A program made the position numbers and the translations under genes. From positions 1 through 64,000 of the forward strand of contig JBKPOZ010000095.1 of assembly GCA_046733355.1 (NCBI GenBank): 64,000 nt of DNA, given 5' to 3'. A model generated the notes under the pieces. The model saw only the letters and a list, made by a program, of their open reading frames with translations, made no database searches and was not told where the DNA came from. Position 1 is the stretch's first letter. Each line of letters starts with the position of its first letter. Origin of the DNA: VAZQ01 sp046733355. Its GTDB lineage: Bacteria; Pseudomonadota; Alphaproteobacteria; Rhizobiales; Xanthobacteraceae. This document shows, one piece after another, positions 41,124 to 50,242 of this stretch.

Positions 41124-41864
41124 ATGGCCGATATTCTCGTGCTCATTCCCGCGCGCATGGCCTCGTCGCGCTTGCCGGGCAAACCGCTCGCCGACATCGC
41201 GGGTGAGCCCATGATCGTGCACGTCATGAGGCGCGCGCAGGCAGCCCGCATCGGGCCAGTGGTCGTTGCAACGGACTCAGAAGTCATTGCGGCCTGCGTG
41301 GAGAAAGCCGGCGGTCGCGCGATCATGACGCGCAGCGATCATGTTTCCGGCTCCGACCGCATCTTCGAGGCACTGGCTGCTGCCGAGACCAGCGACTGCG
41401 CCCGCATCGTTGTCAATGTGCAGGGAGATCTTCCGACGCTTGCGCCCGAGGACCTCGCGAAGGCCGTGGCCCCGCTCGCAGACGCAGGCGTGGACATCGC
41501 AACGCTGGCGGCGGTGATAACGCGACCGGAGGAACGCCTTGACTTCAACGTGGTGAAAGTCGTGGGAACGCCTATCGCGCCAAATCGCTTGCGCGCACTC
41601 TACTTTACGCGCGCAAGCGCACCCAGCGGTCCCGGTCCGTTGTATCATCACATCGGCATTTACGCCTATCGGCGCGACAGCCTTGCGCGTTTCATCAGTC
41701 TTCCTCCTTCGCCGCTGGAGCAGCGCGAAAGGCTCGAGCAATTGCGCGCACTCGAAGCCGGCATGCGAGTCGACGTCACAATCGTGGATTCCGTCCCCCT
41801 CGGCGTGGATACGCCGGCCGAGCTGGAACGTGCGCGGCAGATGCTGGCAACGCAGCGGCATTGA
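41124..41864 (+). CDS. kdsB: 3-deoxy-manno-octulosonate cytidylyltransferase
   Basis: 246 residues from ATG 41124 (MADILVLIPARMASSRLPGK); the upstream open frame is not needed. It activates KDO with CTP for lipopolysaccharide inner-core synthesis in the cytoplasm. Signatures are IPARMASSRLPGKPLADIAG, the HVSGSDRIFEAL nucleotide region, VVNVQGDLPTLAPEDLAKAV, the LYHHIGIYAYRRDSLARFIS loop, and SPLEQRERLEQLRALEAGMR, with GVDTPAELERARQ near the end. Complete. It is followed 43 nt later by pheA on the same strand. Confidence 0.95.
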   Translation: MADILVLIPARMASSRLPGKPLADIAGEPMIVHVMRRAQAARIGPVVVATDSEVIAACVEKAGGRAIMTRSDHVSGSDRIFEALAAAETSDCARIVVNVQGDLPTLAPEDLAKAVAPLADAGVDIATLAAVITRPEERLDFNVVKVVGTPIAPNRLRALYFTRASAPSGPGPLYHHIGIYAYRRDSLARFISLPPSPLEQRERLEQLRALEAGMRVDVTIVDSVPLGVDTPAELERARQMLATQRH

Positions 41865-41907
41865 CTCAAGCGCACCGAGTGCCTACGGCGGGCGCGCGGG
41901 ATGAGGA

Positions 41908-42768
41908 ATGGCAGCAAACAAAAAGGTCGTGTTTCAGGGAGAGCCGGGGGCCAATTCGCATCTGGCGTGCCGCGAAGTCTTTCCCGACTACGAGGCCATA
42001 CCGTGTCCCACTTTCGAGGATGCTTTCGCCGCGATCGGCGCGAGCGAGGCCGATCTCGGAATGATTCCCATCGAGAACTCGGTCGCGGGCCGGGTTGCCG
42101 ACATCCATCATCTGATGCCTCATGCGAAGCTTCACATTGTTGCCGAGCATTTCATGCCGGTGCGGCACCAGCTGCTTGGCGTCAAAGGAGCCAAGCTGGA
42201 AGAGATCGAGACGGTGGAGAGCCATGTGCATGCGCTGGGACAGTGCCGAAAAGTGATCCGTAAGCTGGGCCTCAAGACCATTGTCGCCGCCGACACCGCA
42301 GGGTCGGCCCGCGAGGTTGCGCAGGCAGGCGACCGACACCGGGCGGCAATTGCCTCGCGCCTGGCCGCCGAGATCTACGGACTCGACATCCTGGCGCAGG
42401 ACATCGAGGATGAAGACCACAACACGACGCGTTTCATCGTACTCTCGCGCGACGCCAAATGGGCAAGGAGGGAAGAGGGGCCGGTGATCACCACCTTTCT
42501 GTTCCGCGTACGCAATGTACCGGCAGCCCTGTACAAGGCGCTCGGCGGGTTTGCGACAAACGGCATCAATATGACCAAGCTCGAAAGCTACATGATCGAG
42601 GGAAACTTCTTCGCGACCCAATTCTATGCCGACATCGAAGGTCATCCCGAGGACCGCCGGCTGGTCTTTGCATTCGAAGAGCTGGCATTTTACTCGAAGG
42701 AGATGAAAATTCTGGGCGTTTACCCGGCGCATCCGTTCCGCGCGAGCTTCGAAGAAACGTTGGGCTGA
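41908..42768 (+). CDS. pheA: prephenate dehydratase
   Basis: 286 residues, ATG at 41908 with GATGAGGA upstream. Converts prephenate to phenylpyruvate in phenylalanine synthesis. The catalytic domain (1-185) shows VVFQGEPGANSHLACREVFP, GMIPIENSVAGRVADIHHLM, AADTAGSAREVAQAGD and the Thr-Arg-Phe motif in DEDHNTTRFIVLS. The regulatory ACT domain (200-280) reads FLFRVRNVPAALYKALGGFA and INMTKLESYMIEGNFFATQF, the feedback-sensing part for phenylalanine. Monofunctional, with no chorismate mutase domain. It lies between kdsB and dprA on the plus strand, so a kdsB-pheA unit is likely. Confidence 0.95.
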   Translation: MAANKKVVFQGEPGANSHLACREVFPDYEAIPCPTFEDAFAAIGASEADLGMIPIENSVAGRVADIHHLMPHAKLHIVAEHFMPVRHQLLGVKGAKLEEIETVESHVHALGQCRKVIRKLGLKTIVAADTAGSAREVAQAGDRHRAAIASRLAAEIYGLDILAQDIEDEDHNTTRFIVLSRDAKWARREEGPVITTFLFRVRNVPAALYKALGGFATNGINMTKLESYMIEGNFFATQFYADIEGHPEDRRLVFAFEELAFYSKEMKILGVYPAHPFRASFEETLG

Positions 42769-42789
42769 GGCGACAGCGGGGGGGCTCGT

Positions 42790-43905
42790 GTGAATTCGAT
42801 ACTCAACACGTCACTGGCCGACGAGGAGCGACTGGACTGGTTGCGCCTCATACGCTCCGACAATGTGGGCCCGCATACGTTTCACGCGCTGGTGAGGCGC
42901 TATGGCGGCGTGCGCGCAGCGCTGGAAGCGCTTCCCGAGCTTGCGCGCCGCGGCGGCGCAGCTCGCGTAGCGCACATTTGCTCTCGTGCGCAGGCCGAGC
43001 GCGAGCTCGCGCGCATGAGCAGTGTTGGTATCGCTTTGCTTGCCATTGGCGAGCCGGGCTATCCCGCTCTTCTGCAGACGATCGAGGATGCCCCGCCGCT
43101 ACTCGCCATGCGCGGCGATCTCGACATTTTACGCCAGCCCGCGGTTGCCATCGTCGGTGCGCGCAACGCTTCCGCAGCCGGCATGCGTTTTGCCGAGCGC
43201 CTGGCGCGCGAGCTTGCCGAGGCAGGCTTGGCCGTCGTTTCCGGCCTTGCACGCGGCATAGACGCGGCGGCGCATCGCGCTACGCTCGCTTCTGGCACCA
43301 TTGCGGTGCTCGCGGGCGGTCACGGCGAGATCTATCCTCCGGAGCACGCAGAGCTGGCCGACGCCATTTGCACCCGCGGCGCCCTCGTCTCCGAGATGCC
43401 GTTCTCGTGGCAGCCGCGCGCGCGGGATTTTCCACGACGCAACCGCTTGATCTCGGGCATGGCCTCGGGCGTCGTCATAATAGAAGCAGCCAAGCGATCG
43501 GGCTCCCTCATCACTGCCCGTCTCGCGCTCGAGCAGGGCCGTGAAGTTTTTGCGGTACCCGGCTCTCCAGTCGATCCGCGCGCTGAGGGCTGCAATGAGC
43601 TCATCAAGCAGGGCGCAAATGTGGTGACCCAGGCCGAGGACGTGATCCCGGTGCTTCGCCCCATGCTGCAGCGGCCGCCCCAGAGGCCTGCCACGCAGCC
43701 AGAGAGTGTATCCGCAGAAAGCGCGGATCCGGACGGCGAGGAGCGGGCGCGCATTTTGAGCCTCCTCGGGCCAACGCCGGTATTGATGGATGATCTGGTC
43801 CGGCTCTCGCGAAGCTCGGCCGCAGCGGTACGTACGGCCGTCCTTGAACTCGAGCTCGCCGGTCGCATCGAGCGGCATGGTGGCGGGCTTATTGCGCTGG
43901 TCTAA
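42790..43905 (+). CDS. dprA: DNA processing protein DprA
   Basis: 371 residues, GTG at 42790. DprA loads RecA on incoming single-stranded DNA during natural transformation. The N-terminal SAM-like domain is followed by the Rossmann core: VAIVGARNASAAGMRFAERL, VVSGLARGIDAAAHRATLAS, GTIAVLAGGHGEIYPPEHAE, and FPRRNRLISGMASGVVIIEA with AKRSGSLITARLALEQGREV. A C-terminal winged-helix domain (about 310-371, ILSLLGPTPVLMDDLVRLSR) is present. Complete. In relatives it usually sits between plsY and topA; here topA follows but plsY does not precede it. Confidence 0.93.
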   Translation: MNSILNTSLADEERLDWLRLIRSDNVGPHTFHALVRRYGGVRAALEALPELARRGGAARVAHICSRAQAERELARMSSVGIALLAIGEPGYPALLQTIEDAPPLLAMRGDLDILRQPAVAIVGARNASAAGMRFAERLARELAEAGLAVVSGLARGIDAAAHRATLASGTIAVLAGGHGEIYPPEHAELADAICTRGALVSEMPFSWQPRARDFPRRNRLISGMASGVVIIEAAKRSGSLITARLALEQGREVFAVPGSPVDPRAEGCNELIKQGANVVTQAEDVIPVLRPMLQRPPQRPATQPESVSAESADPDGEERARILSLLGPTPVLMDDLVRLSRSSAAAVRTAVLELELAGRIERHGGGLIALV

Positions 43906-44094
43906 ATACGGCGGGCCAACACGCGGCGGTTGCACGACGTGACGTCTGCTCGCGTCAAGATTGTTAACTGTTGTACCGTACCAAGAAGCTTCCTTTGACA
44001 GACAGGGTTGACATTCCCATGTCTGGCCGGCGACAAACGCCGCCCCTTCGCCTCCGCTTGGCGACTTATCCAGCTGCTAAATCACTGGAATTGC

Positions 44095-46728
44095 ATGAAT
44101 ATCGTTGTTGTAGAATCGCCCGCCAAAGCCAAGACGATCAACAAATATCTCGGCTCTGGCTATGAGGTGCTTGCCTCTTTCGGCCACGTACGCGACCTGC
44201 CGGCCAAAAATGGCTCGGTCGACCCTGAGCACAATTTCCGCATGGTTTGGGAGGTCGACGAGAGCTCGAGGAAGCGCCTCGACGAGATTGCCCGGGCGGT
44301 GAAGGGGGCGAACAAGCTCATTCTCGCTACTGACCCGGATCGTGAGGGCGAGGCCATCTCCTGGCACGTGCTCGAGGTTCTCAAGCAAAAGAACGCGCTC
44401 AAGCGCCAGACCGTCGAGCGGGTGGTGTTCAACGCCATTACCAAGCAGGCGGTGCTCGATGCGATGAAGCATCCGCGCGGCATCGATGACGCCCTGGTCG
44501 ACGCCTATCTGGCGCGCCGTGCGCTGGATTATCTCGTCGGTTTTACGCTCTCGCCGGTGTTGTGGCGCAAACTGCCCGGCGCCCGCTCGGCGGGCCGCGT
44601 GCAGTCGGTTGCCTTGCGCCTCGTCTGCGACCGCGAGCTGGAGATCGAGCGCTTTGTCCCGCAGGAATACTGGTCGCTGACGGCCACGCTCGCCACGCCG
44701 CGCAATGAGGTTTTTCAGGCGCGGCTTGTCGGAGCGGACGGCAAGAAGGTGCAAAGGCTCGACATCGGCTCGGGGGCCGAGGCTGAAGCGTTCAAGAATG
44801 CGCTTGAAACCGCCGCGTTCTCAGTGGCAGCCGTCGAGGCAAAACCAGCCAAGCGGCATCCGCCAGCGCCCTTCACCACGTCCACGCTCCAGCAAGAAGC
44901 AAGCCGCAAATTAGGTTTTGCGCCGGCGCATACAATGCGCATTGCCCAGCGCCTCTATGAAGGCATCGATGTCGAAGGCGAGACCATCGGCCTGATCACC
45001 TATATGCGCACCGATGGCGTCGAGATCGCCCAGGAGGCGATTGCGGCGGCACGCCGGGTGATCGGCTCGGACTACGGCGACAATTACCTGCCGCCAGCGC
45101 CTCGGAAATATCAAACCAAAACGAAGAATGCGCAGGAAGCGCACGAGGCCATCCGTCCGACCGATGTTGCGCGCCGCCCGGGCCAGATGAAGCGCTTCCT
45201 CGATAAGGACCAGTCGCGGCTCTACGAGCTCATTTGGACGCGGACGATGGCAAGTCAGATGGAATCGGCCGAGTTCGAGCGCACCACCGTCGACATCGTG
45301 GCCCGAGCCGGAAGGCGCGACATCGATCTGCGCGCTACCGGCAGCGTCATTACCTTTGATGGCTTTCTCACCCTTTACCAGGAAGGCCGGGACGATGAGT
45401 CCGAAGACGAGGAATCACGTCGTCTTCCCGCAGTGAGTGCAGGGGAGGCGCTGAGCAAGCGCCGGATCGACGCCGACCAGCATTTCACCGAGCCGCCCCC
45501 TCGCTATTCGGAAGCCTCGCTGGTCAAGCGCATGGAGGAGCTCGGTATCGGCCGGCCGTCCACCTATGCCTCAATCCTGCAGGTGCTGCGCGATCGAGGT
45601 TACGTCCGGTCAGAGAACAGACGGCTCGTGCCCGACGACAAGGGACGGGTGCTGACCGCGTTTTTGGAAAGTTTTTTTGCCCGCTATGTCGAATACGATT
45701 TCACGGCCGGCCTCGAAGAGCAGCTGGATCGCATCTCAAACAATGAGATCGCATGGCGCGACCTGTTGCGGGATTTCTGGCGCGAGTTCACCGCCGCCGT
45801 CGGGGACATAAAGGAGCTTCGCGTCGCGCAAGTGATCGACGCGCTCGATGAGATGCTCGCGCCGCATCTCTTCCCTCCGCGCGACGACGGCAGCGATGCC
45901 CGCAAATGTCCGAGCTGCGAAACGGGGCGGCTTTCGCTCAAGCTCGGAAAATTTGGCGGTTTCATCGGCTGCTCAAACTACCCGGACTGTCGCTATACGC
46001 GGCAGCTTGCGCCGGGCAATGGCGGTGCCGACGGAATGAAGAAGCTTGGCGAGGATCCGGCATCCGGCCTCGAAGTCACGCTTCGTTCCGGCCGCTTCGG
46101 ACCTTATGTCCAGCTTGGCGAGCCGATCGACGGGGAAAAACCGAAGCGCGCCGGGGTGCCGAAAGGCGTCTCCCCCGATGATGTCGATCTTCATCGCGCG
46201 CTGGGACTTCTCTCATTGCCGCGCGAGGTAGGTAAACATCCAAAAGACGGCGAGCCCATCATTGCCGGCGTTGGACGTTTCGGTCCGTACGTCCAGCATG
46301 GAAGGACTTATGCCAACCTTTCGGCCGACGAGGATGTGCTCACGATTGGCCTCAATCGGGCGGTCACGCTCATTGAGGAGAAGCATGCCCGCGGCCCACG
46401 AAAAGGACGTGGTGGGGCAAGTGGACGCAATCTCGGCGAGCATCCCGAGAAAGGCGGACCGGTGCTTGTGAAAAGCGGCCGCTATGGTCCCTATGTGAGC
46501 CATGCCGGAGTGAACGCGACCTTGTCCTCGGACGTTGCTCCGGATTCCTTGACACTCGACCAAGCACTCGAGTTGCTGCGCGCGCGTGAAGCGCGTGGGA
46601 AGAAAACGGCTGTAGCCCACCCGCGCGCGGCGGCACGCAAGCGGCCAGGAGAAACCGCTTCACCCAAGCCGCCGGTGCAGGCCGCGGCACCCCAGAAGAA
46701 GCGAACGCGCAAGGCAAAGGGCGGTTGA
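44095..46728 (+). CDS. topA: DNA topoisomerase I
   Basis: 877 residues from ATG 44095 (MNIVVVESPAKAKTINKYLG); the open frame upstream is ignored. It relaxes negative supercoils through a 5'-phosphotyrosyl intermediate. The TOPRIM domain has LATDPDREGEAISWHVLEVL. The active-site Tyr is in GLITYMRTDGVEIAQE. YLARRALDYLVGFTLSPVLW and GRPSTYASILQVLRDRGYV are typical. Only one clear four-cysteine zinc ribbon remains (CPSCETGRLSLKLGKFGGFI, then GCSNYPDC). It is followed by three Arg-Phe/Tyr-Gly-Pro-Tyr-Val repeats and a Lys-rich tail, the usual alphaproteobacterial C-terminus. Confidence 0.96.
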   Translation: MNIVVVESPAKAKTINKYLGSGYEVLASFGHVRDLPAKNGSVDPEHNFRMVWEVDESSRKRLDEIARAVKGANKLILATDPDREGEAISWHVLEVLKQKNALKRQTVERVVFNAITKQAVLDAMKHPRGIDDALVDAYLARRALDYLVGFTLSPVLWRKLPGARSAGRVQSVALRLVCDRELEIERFVPQEYWSLTATLATPRNEVFQARLVGADGKKVQRLDIGSGAEAEAFKNALETAAFSVAAVEAKPAKRHPPAPFTTSTLQQEASRKLGFAPAHTMRIAQRLYEGIDVEGETIGLITYMRTDGVEIAQEAIAAARRVIGSDYGDNYLPPAPRKYQTKTKNAQEAHEAIRPTDVARRPGQMKRFLDKDQSRLYELIWTRTMASQMESAEFERTTVDIVARAGRRDIDLRATGSVITFDGFLTLYQEGRDDESEDEESRRLPAVSAGEALSKRRIDADQHFTEPPPRYSEASLVKRMEELGIGRPSTYASILQVLRDRGYVRSENRRLVPDDKGRVLTAFLESFFARYVEYDFTAGLEEQLDRISNNEIAWRDLLRDFWREFTAAVGDIKELRVAQVIDALDEMLAPHLFPPRDDGSDARKCPSCETGRLSLKLGKFGGFIGCSNYPDCRYTRQLAPGNGGADGMKKLGEDPASGLEVTLRSGRFGPYVQLGEPIDGEKPKRAGVPKGVSPDDVDLHRALGLLSLPREVGKHPKDGEPIIAGVGRFGPYVQHGRTYANLSADEDVLTIGLNRAVTLIEEKHARGPRKGRGGASGRNLGEHPEKGGPVLVKSGRYGPYVSHAGVNATLSSDVAPDSLTLDQALELLRAREARGKKTAVAHPRAAARKRPGETASPKPPVQAAAPQKKRTRKAKGG

Positions 46729-46791
46729 TCCTCGCCAGCCATTTGCTTCGTAGGCCGAAGAACTCGGCTGCGCGCTGATGGTTGAACCTTC

Positions 46792-49059
46792 ATGGCGCAT
46801 GCACGCACGCAGGCCGGTCTGCCCAGCAAGGAGGACCTCCTTGCTTTTATCGGCGAGCGGGCGGGCAAGATTGGCGCGCGCGAAATCGCGCGTGCGTTTG
46901 GCCTGAAGAATGCTGATCGCGCGGCTCTCAAAGCAATGCTGCGTGAGCTGGCAGGTGAAGGCCGTATCCAGCACCGCCGCCGTACGCTGCATCACGGGGG
47001 AACGCTGCCGCAGGTGGTGATGGCGGACATCACCGCCCGTGATCGCGACGGCGAGCTCATCGCGCTTCCCACCGAATGGGATGAGGCGGCGCACGGGCCT
47101 GCACCGAGAATCCGGTTGCGCCCGCCTTCCGGCAGGGCACGCAGGCACGAAGCTGCGGGCGTCGGCGATCGCGCGCTGTTGCGCATCGAGGAAGGCGGCG
47201 AGAGTAATGCGGCGGTCCGCTACAGCGGGCGCGTGATCAAGCTTGTCGATCGCGCGAAGGAGCGCGTCCTCGGCATATTTCGCACGCGAGCCACGGGCGG
47301 CGGTGTTCTGGTTCCTGTCGAAAAGAAGCATGCACATGCGGAGCTGCTGGTAGCGCGCGGAACGGAAGGGCAAGCGCAGGATGGCGACCTAGTTCTTGCC
47401 GATGTCCTGCCCGGTCGCGGCTACGGACTTGGCTGCGCGCACGTGCGGGAAAGGCTGGGCTCGCCCACCAGCGAGCGCGCCATCAGCCTCATTGCCATTC
47501 ATGCCCATTCGATTCCGCACGTCTTTCCGGGCGCTGCAATCGCGCAGGCACAAGCCGCAGCCCCTGCGCGGCTCGAAAACCGCGAAGATTGGCGCGAGCT
47601 GCCGCTGGTCACGATCGACCCCGCGGACGCCAAGGACCACGACGATGCCGTGCATGCGCGGCAGGACCCCGACCCGAGCAATCCCGGCGGGTTCGTTCTC
47701 AGCGTAGCGATTGCCGACGTCGCTCATTACGTCCACCCCAACTCGGCACTGGATCGCGAGGCGCTCCTGCGCGGCAACTCGGTTTACTTCCCCGACCGTG
47801 TCGTGCCGATGCTGCCGGAGCGCATATCGAATGATTTGTGCTCGCTCAGGCAGGGCGAGGATCGCCCAGCGCTGGCGGCCCGCATTGTGATCGGCGCAGA
47901 CGGCCGCAAACGCTCGCACACGTTCCACCGTATCCTGATGCGCTCGACAGCAAGGCTGCATTACCCCCAGGTGCAGGCGGCCGTCGACGGCTGGCCCGAT
48001 GCGATCACAGGACCGCTGCTGGCCGATGTCGTCGAGCCGCTCTATGCGGCCTATCGCGCGCTCAAGCGTGCGCGCGACGAACGAGAGCCGCTCGATCTCG
48101 ATCTTCCCGAACGCAAGATCGTGCTCACTGCCCACAACACGGTCGATCGCGTGCTCACTCCGGAGCGGCTCGATGCACACCGGCTGATCGAGGAGTTCAT
48201 GATCCTCGCCAATGTCGCCGCAGCGGAGACGCTGGAGCGCGCGCGAGTGCCGTTGATTTACAGGGTGCATGACGAGCCCGATCCGGAGCGTGTGAACGCT
48301 TTACGCGAGCTGCTGCGGACGCTCGATATTTCCTTTCCCAAAGCGGGGCCTTCGCGGCCGGCGCATTTCAACCGCATTCTGGCGCGGGTTCGCGGCCGCG
48401 ACGTGGAGAAGCTGGTCAACGAAGTCGTGTTGCGCACGCAGGCGCAAGCCGAATATGCGGCGGAGAATTACGGGCACTTCGGGCTGAACTTGCGCCGCTA
48501 CGCGCATTTCACATCCCCCATTCGGCGCTATGCGGACCTTGTCGTCCACCGCGCTCTCATTCGCGCGCTCAAGCTCGGCGCCGGCGCCCTTCCACAAGGG
48601 CAGGATGCGGCCGCGCTTGCAGAGATCAGCGCGCAGATTTCGGCCAGCGAGCGGCGGGCCATGAAGGCGGAACGAGAGACTTTCGACCGCCTGCTTTCGC
48701 ATTTTCTGGCCGACCGCATCGGCGCGAGTTTCGAGGGGCATGTCTCGGGGGTCACGCGCGCCGGGTTGTTCGTGCGGCTCGACGATACGGGCGCCGATGG
48801 CTTCATTCCAGCGCGCGCCATCGGCACGGAATACTTCAGATATCGCGAGGAGCGGCACGCCTTCATCGGCGACAGAACCGGTGAAAGTTACCGGCTGGGC
48901 GACCCCGTCACGGTGCGGCTGGTGGAAGTGGCGCCAGTAGCCGGCGCATTGCGCTTCGAGCTGCTCTCGACCGGCCGCGCGCCGTTGGCGGTCCGGCGCA
49001 ATTCATCGAACAAAAGGCAAGCCAACCTGCAAAAGAGAACGAAGCGCGCGAGGCGATGA
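46792..49059 (+). CDS. rnr: ribonuclease R
   Basis: 755 residues, ATG at 46792. A 3'-5' exoribonuclease that degrades structured RNA. The N-terminal winged helix reads IGAREIARAFGLKNADRAAL; two cold-shock/OB domains follow (about 90-240). The RNB domain has the metal-binding TIDPADAKDHDDAVHARQD, YVHPNSALDREALLRGNSVY and FPDRVVPMLPERISNDLCSL. HFGLNLRRYAHFTSPIRRYA is the conserved signature near residue 565. The S1 domain begins GASFEGHVSGVTRAGLFVRL, and a basic tail ends the protein. The stop overlaps the NUDIX start (ATGA), so the two are coupled. Confidence 0.95.
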   Translation: MAHARTQAGLPSKEDLLAFIGERAGKIGAREIARAFGLKNADRAALKAMLRELAGEGRIQHRRRTLHHGGTLPQVVMADITARDRDGELIALPTEWDEAAHGPAPRIRLRPPSGRARRHEAAGVGDRALLRIEEGGESNAAVRYSGRVIKLVDRAKERVLGIFRTRATGGGVLVPVEKKHAHAELLVARGTEGQAQDGDLVLADVLPGRGYGLGCAHVRERLGSPTSERAISLIAIHAHSIPHVFPGAAIAQAQAAAPARLENREDWRELPLVTIDPADAKDHDDAVHARQDPDPSNPGGFVLSVAIADVAHYVHPNSALDREALLRGNSVYFPDRVVPMLPERISNDLCSLRQGEDRPALAARIVIGADGRKRSHTFHRILMRSTARLHYPQVQAAVDGWPDAITGPLLADVVEPLYAAYRALKRARDEREPLDLDLPERKIVLTAHNTVDRVLTPERLDAHRLIEEFMILANVAAAETLERARVPLIYRVHDEPDPERVNALRELLRTLDISFPKAGPSRPAHFNRILARVRGRDVEKLVNEVVLRTQAQAEYAAENYGHFGLNLRRYAHFTSPIRRYADLVVHRALIRALKLGAGALPQGQDAAALAEISAQISASERRAMKAERETFDRLLSHFLADRIGASFEGHVSGVTRAGLFVRLDDTGADGFIPARAIGTEYFRYREERHAFIGDRTGESYRLGDPVTVRLVEVAPVAGALRFELLSTGRAPLAVRRNSSNKRQANLQKRTKRARR

Positions 49060-49817
49060 CCGAGAGCAGGCCGCCGGAGCGCATCGATCGCCTCGTGCGC
49101 CGGATGAACGAAGTGGAACGCAATCTCACGGGTCCGTACGTCCGGCCGAAAGATGCGGGAACCCTGATCCTGGTGGATCGCACCGGACGCAAGCCCAAGG
49201 TGCTGCTCGGCAAACGCCATGCGGGCCACGCCTTTATGCCGGGCAAATACGTGTTTCCGGGCGGCCGCGTAGATCGCACCGATGCGCGCATGCCCGTCGC
49301 CCGTCCGCTTGCTCGCGAGCTCGAAACGCTATTGATGAATCGCGTTCAACGGCCAAGCCCGGCCAAAGCTCGAGCGCTCGCGCTTGCCGCCATCCGCGAG
49401 ACATTCGAAGAGACGGGCATCATTCTGGGAGCGCCTGCACGCGAGCCCGCTCCGGCCGCACCGCAAGGGCCGTGGGCCGCGTTTGTCCGCGTCAACGTGC
49501 TGCCGGATCTGAGTGTATTGCAGCTCATCGGCCGCGCCATTACGCCTCCCGGCCGGCCGCGCCGGTTTGATGCCCGCTTCTTTACCATTGATGCGAGCAG
49601 GATCGCGCATCGACTGGAGGGCGTGACCGGCCCTGACGCCGAGCTGATCGAGCTCGTATGGATGCCGCTTCAAGAGGCGGCGCAGCTCGATTTGCCTGCG
49701 GTGACGCGCGTGATGCTCGAAGAACTCGATTTGCGCATCGCGGCCGGTTTTCGGCAAGACCTTCCGGTCCCGTTCTACCGAATGCCGCGAGGCCGCTTCC
49801 TCCGCGAGATCCTCTGA
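49056..49817 (+). CDS. NUDIX hydrolase (253 aa) coupled to rnr
   Basis: ATG at 49056 overlapping the rnr TGA. The Nudix fold begins AGTLILVDRTGRKPKVLLGK. The Nudix box is split by an insertion: GKYVFPGGRVDRTDARMPVA at its start and LAAIRETFEETGIILGAPAR at its end, with the Arg-Glu-X-X-Glu-Glu-X-Gly core intact. This long-box type is the one regularly found after rnr in Rhizobiales. Substrate unknown. In related genomes a DUF983 gene often separates rnr and this gene; it is absent here. Confidence 0.85.
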   Translation: MTESRPPERIDRLVRRMNEVERNLTGPYVRPKDAGTLILVDRTGRKPKVLLGKRHAGHAFMPGKYVFPGGRVDRTDARMPVARPLARELETLLMNRVQRPSPAKARALALAAIRETFEETGIILGAPAREPAPAAPQGPWAAFVRVNVLPDLSVLQLIGRAITPPGRPRRFDARFFTIDASRIAHRLEGVTGPDAELIELVWMPLQEAAQLDLPAVTRVMLEELDLRIAAGFRQDLPVPFYRMPRGRFLREIL

Positions 49818-49866
49818 TTCACAGCAGCGCTGCGCGTTCTTGACATCGGGCGTCGGGCGGCTACGT

Positions 49867-49952
49867 GTAGCCCGGCTTGAGCACAGCGAAAGCCGGGGAA
49901 AGCTCGTTGTCGCGCAATCCTTCCCGGATTTCGCTGCGCTCAATCGGGGCGA
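49867..49952. repeat. REP-like repeat (GTAGCCCGGCTTGAGC ... family)
   Basis: GTAGCCCGGCTTGAGCACAG and CCCGGATTTCGCTGCGCTCA are the two arms, the second as the inverse form. Same family as the elements at 5879, 7716, 22699 and 50160. It lies just before rpmG, within its probable leader. Confidence 0.7.
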
Positions 49953-49982
49953 CGGCGCATCCCGACAGCAACGAGGTTCATC

Positions 49983-50150
49983 ATGGCAAAGGCGACCACC
50001 ATCAAGGTGAAACTGGTCTCAAGCGCGGATACGGGTTTCTATTACGTGACGCGGAAAAACTCGCGCACCATGACCGACAAGCTGGTGAAACGAAAATACG
50101 ATCCCGTGGCCAAGAAACACGTCGAGTTTCGGGAAGCAAAAATAAAGTAG
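49983..50150 (+). CDS. rpmG: 50S ribosomal protein L33
   Basis: 55 residues, ATG at 49983, TAG at 50148-50150. The sequence MAKATTIKVKLVSSADTGFY continues YVTRKNSRTMTDKLVKRKYD and PVAKKHVEFREAKIK, a standard L33 of the cysteine-free type (no zinc-binding CxxC pairs). The stand-alone order after the NUDIX gene matches other Rhizobiales. REP-like elements flank it on both sides (49867 and 50160), the second starting ten bases after the stop. Confidence 0.95.
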   Translation: MAKATTIKVKLVSSADTGFYYVTRKNSRTMTDKLVKRKYDPVAKKHVEFREAKIK

Positions 50151-50159
50151 GCCAAGATT

Positions 50160-50224
50160 GTAGCCCGCATGAGCGAAGCGACATGCGGGATGGGCCCGGA
50201 TATCGCTGCGCTCATCCGGGCTAC
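50160..50224. repeat. REP-like repeat directly after rpmG
   Basis: GTAGCCCGCATGAGCGAAGC with ACATGCGGGA, and CCCGGATATCGCTGCGCTCA with TCCGGGCTAC: two inverted copies around a short centre. The closest relative is at 22699. It could act as transcript end or RNA stabiliser for rpmG. Confidence 0.75.
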
Positions 50225-50242
50225 GCTTTCGAGTATAAGCGA

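Noticed and set aside
42459..43544. 361-residue plus frame across the end of pheA and dprA
   Set aside because: Crosses two confirmed genes in the wrong frame and is dominated by Arg/Gly/Ala.
43960..44094. TTGACA-type promoter upstream of topA
   Set aside because: Two TTGACA hexamers occur (near 43996 and 44009), but no -10 element at suitable distance could be defended.
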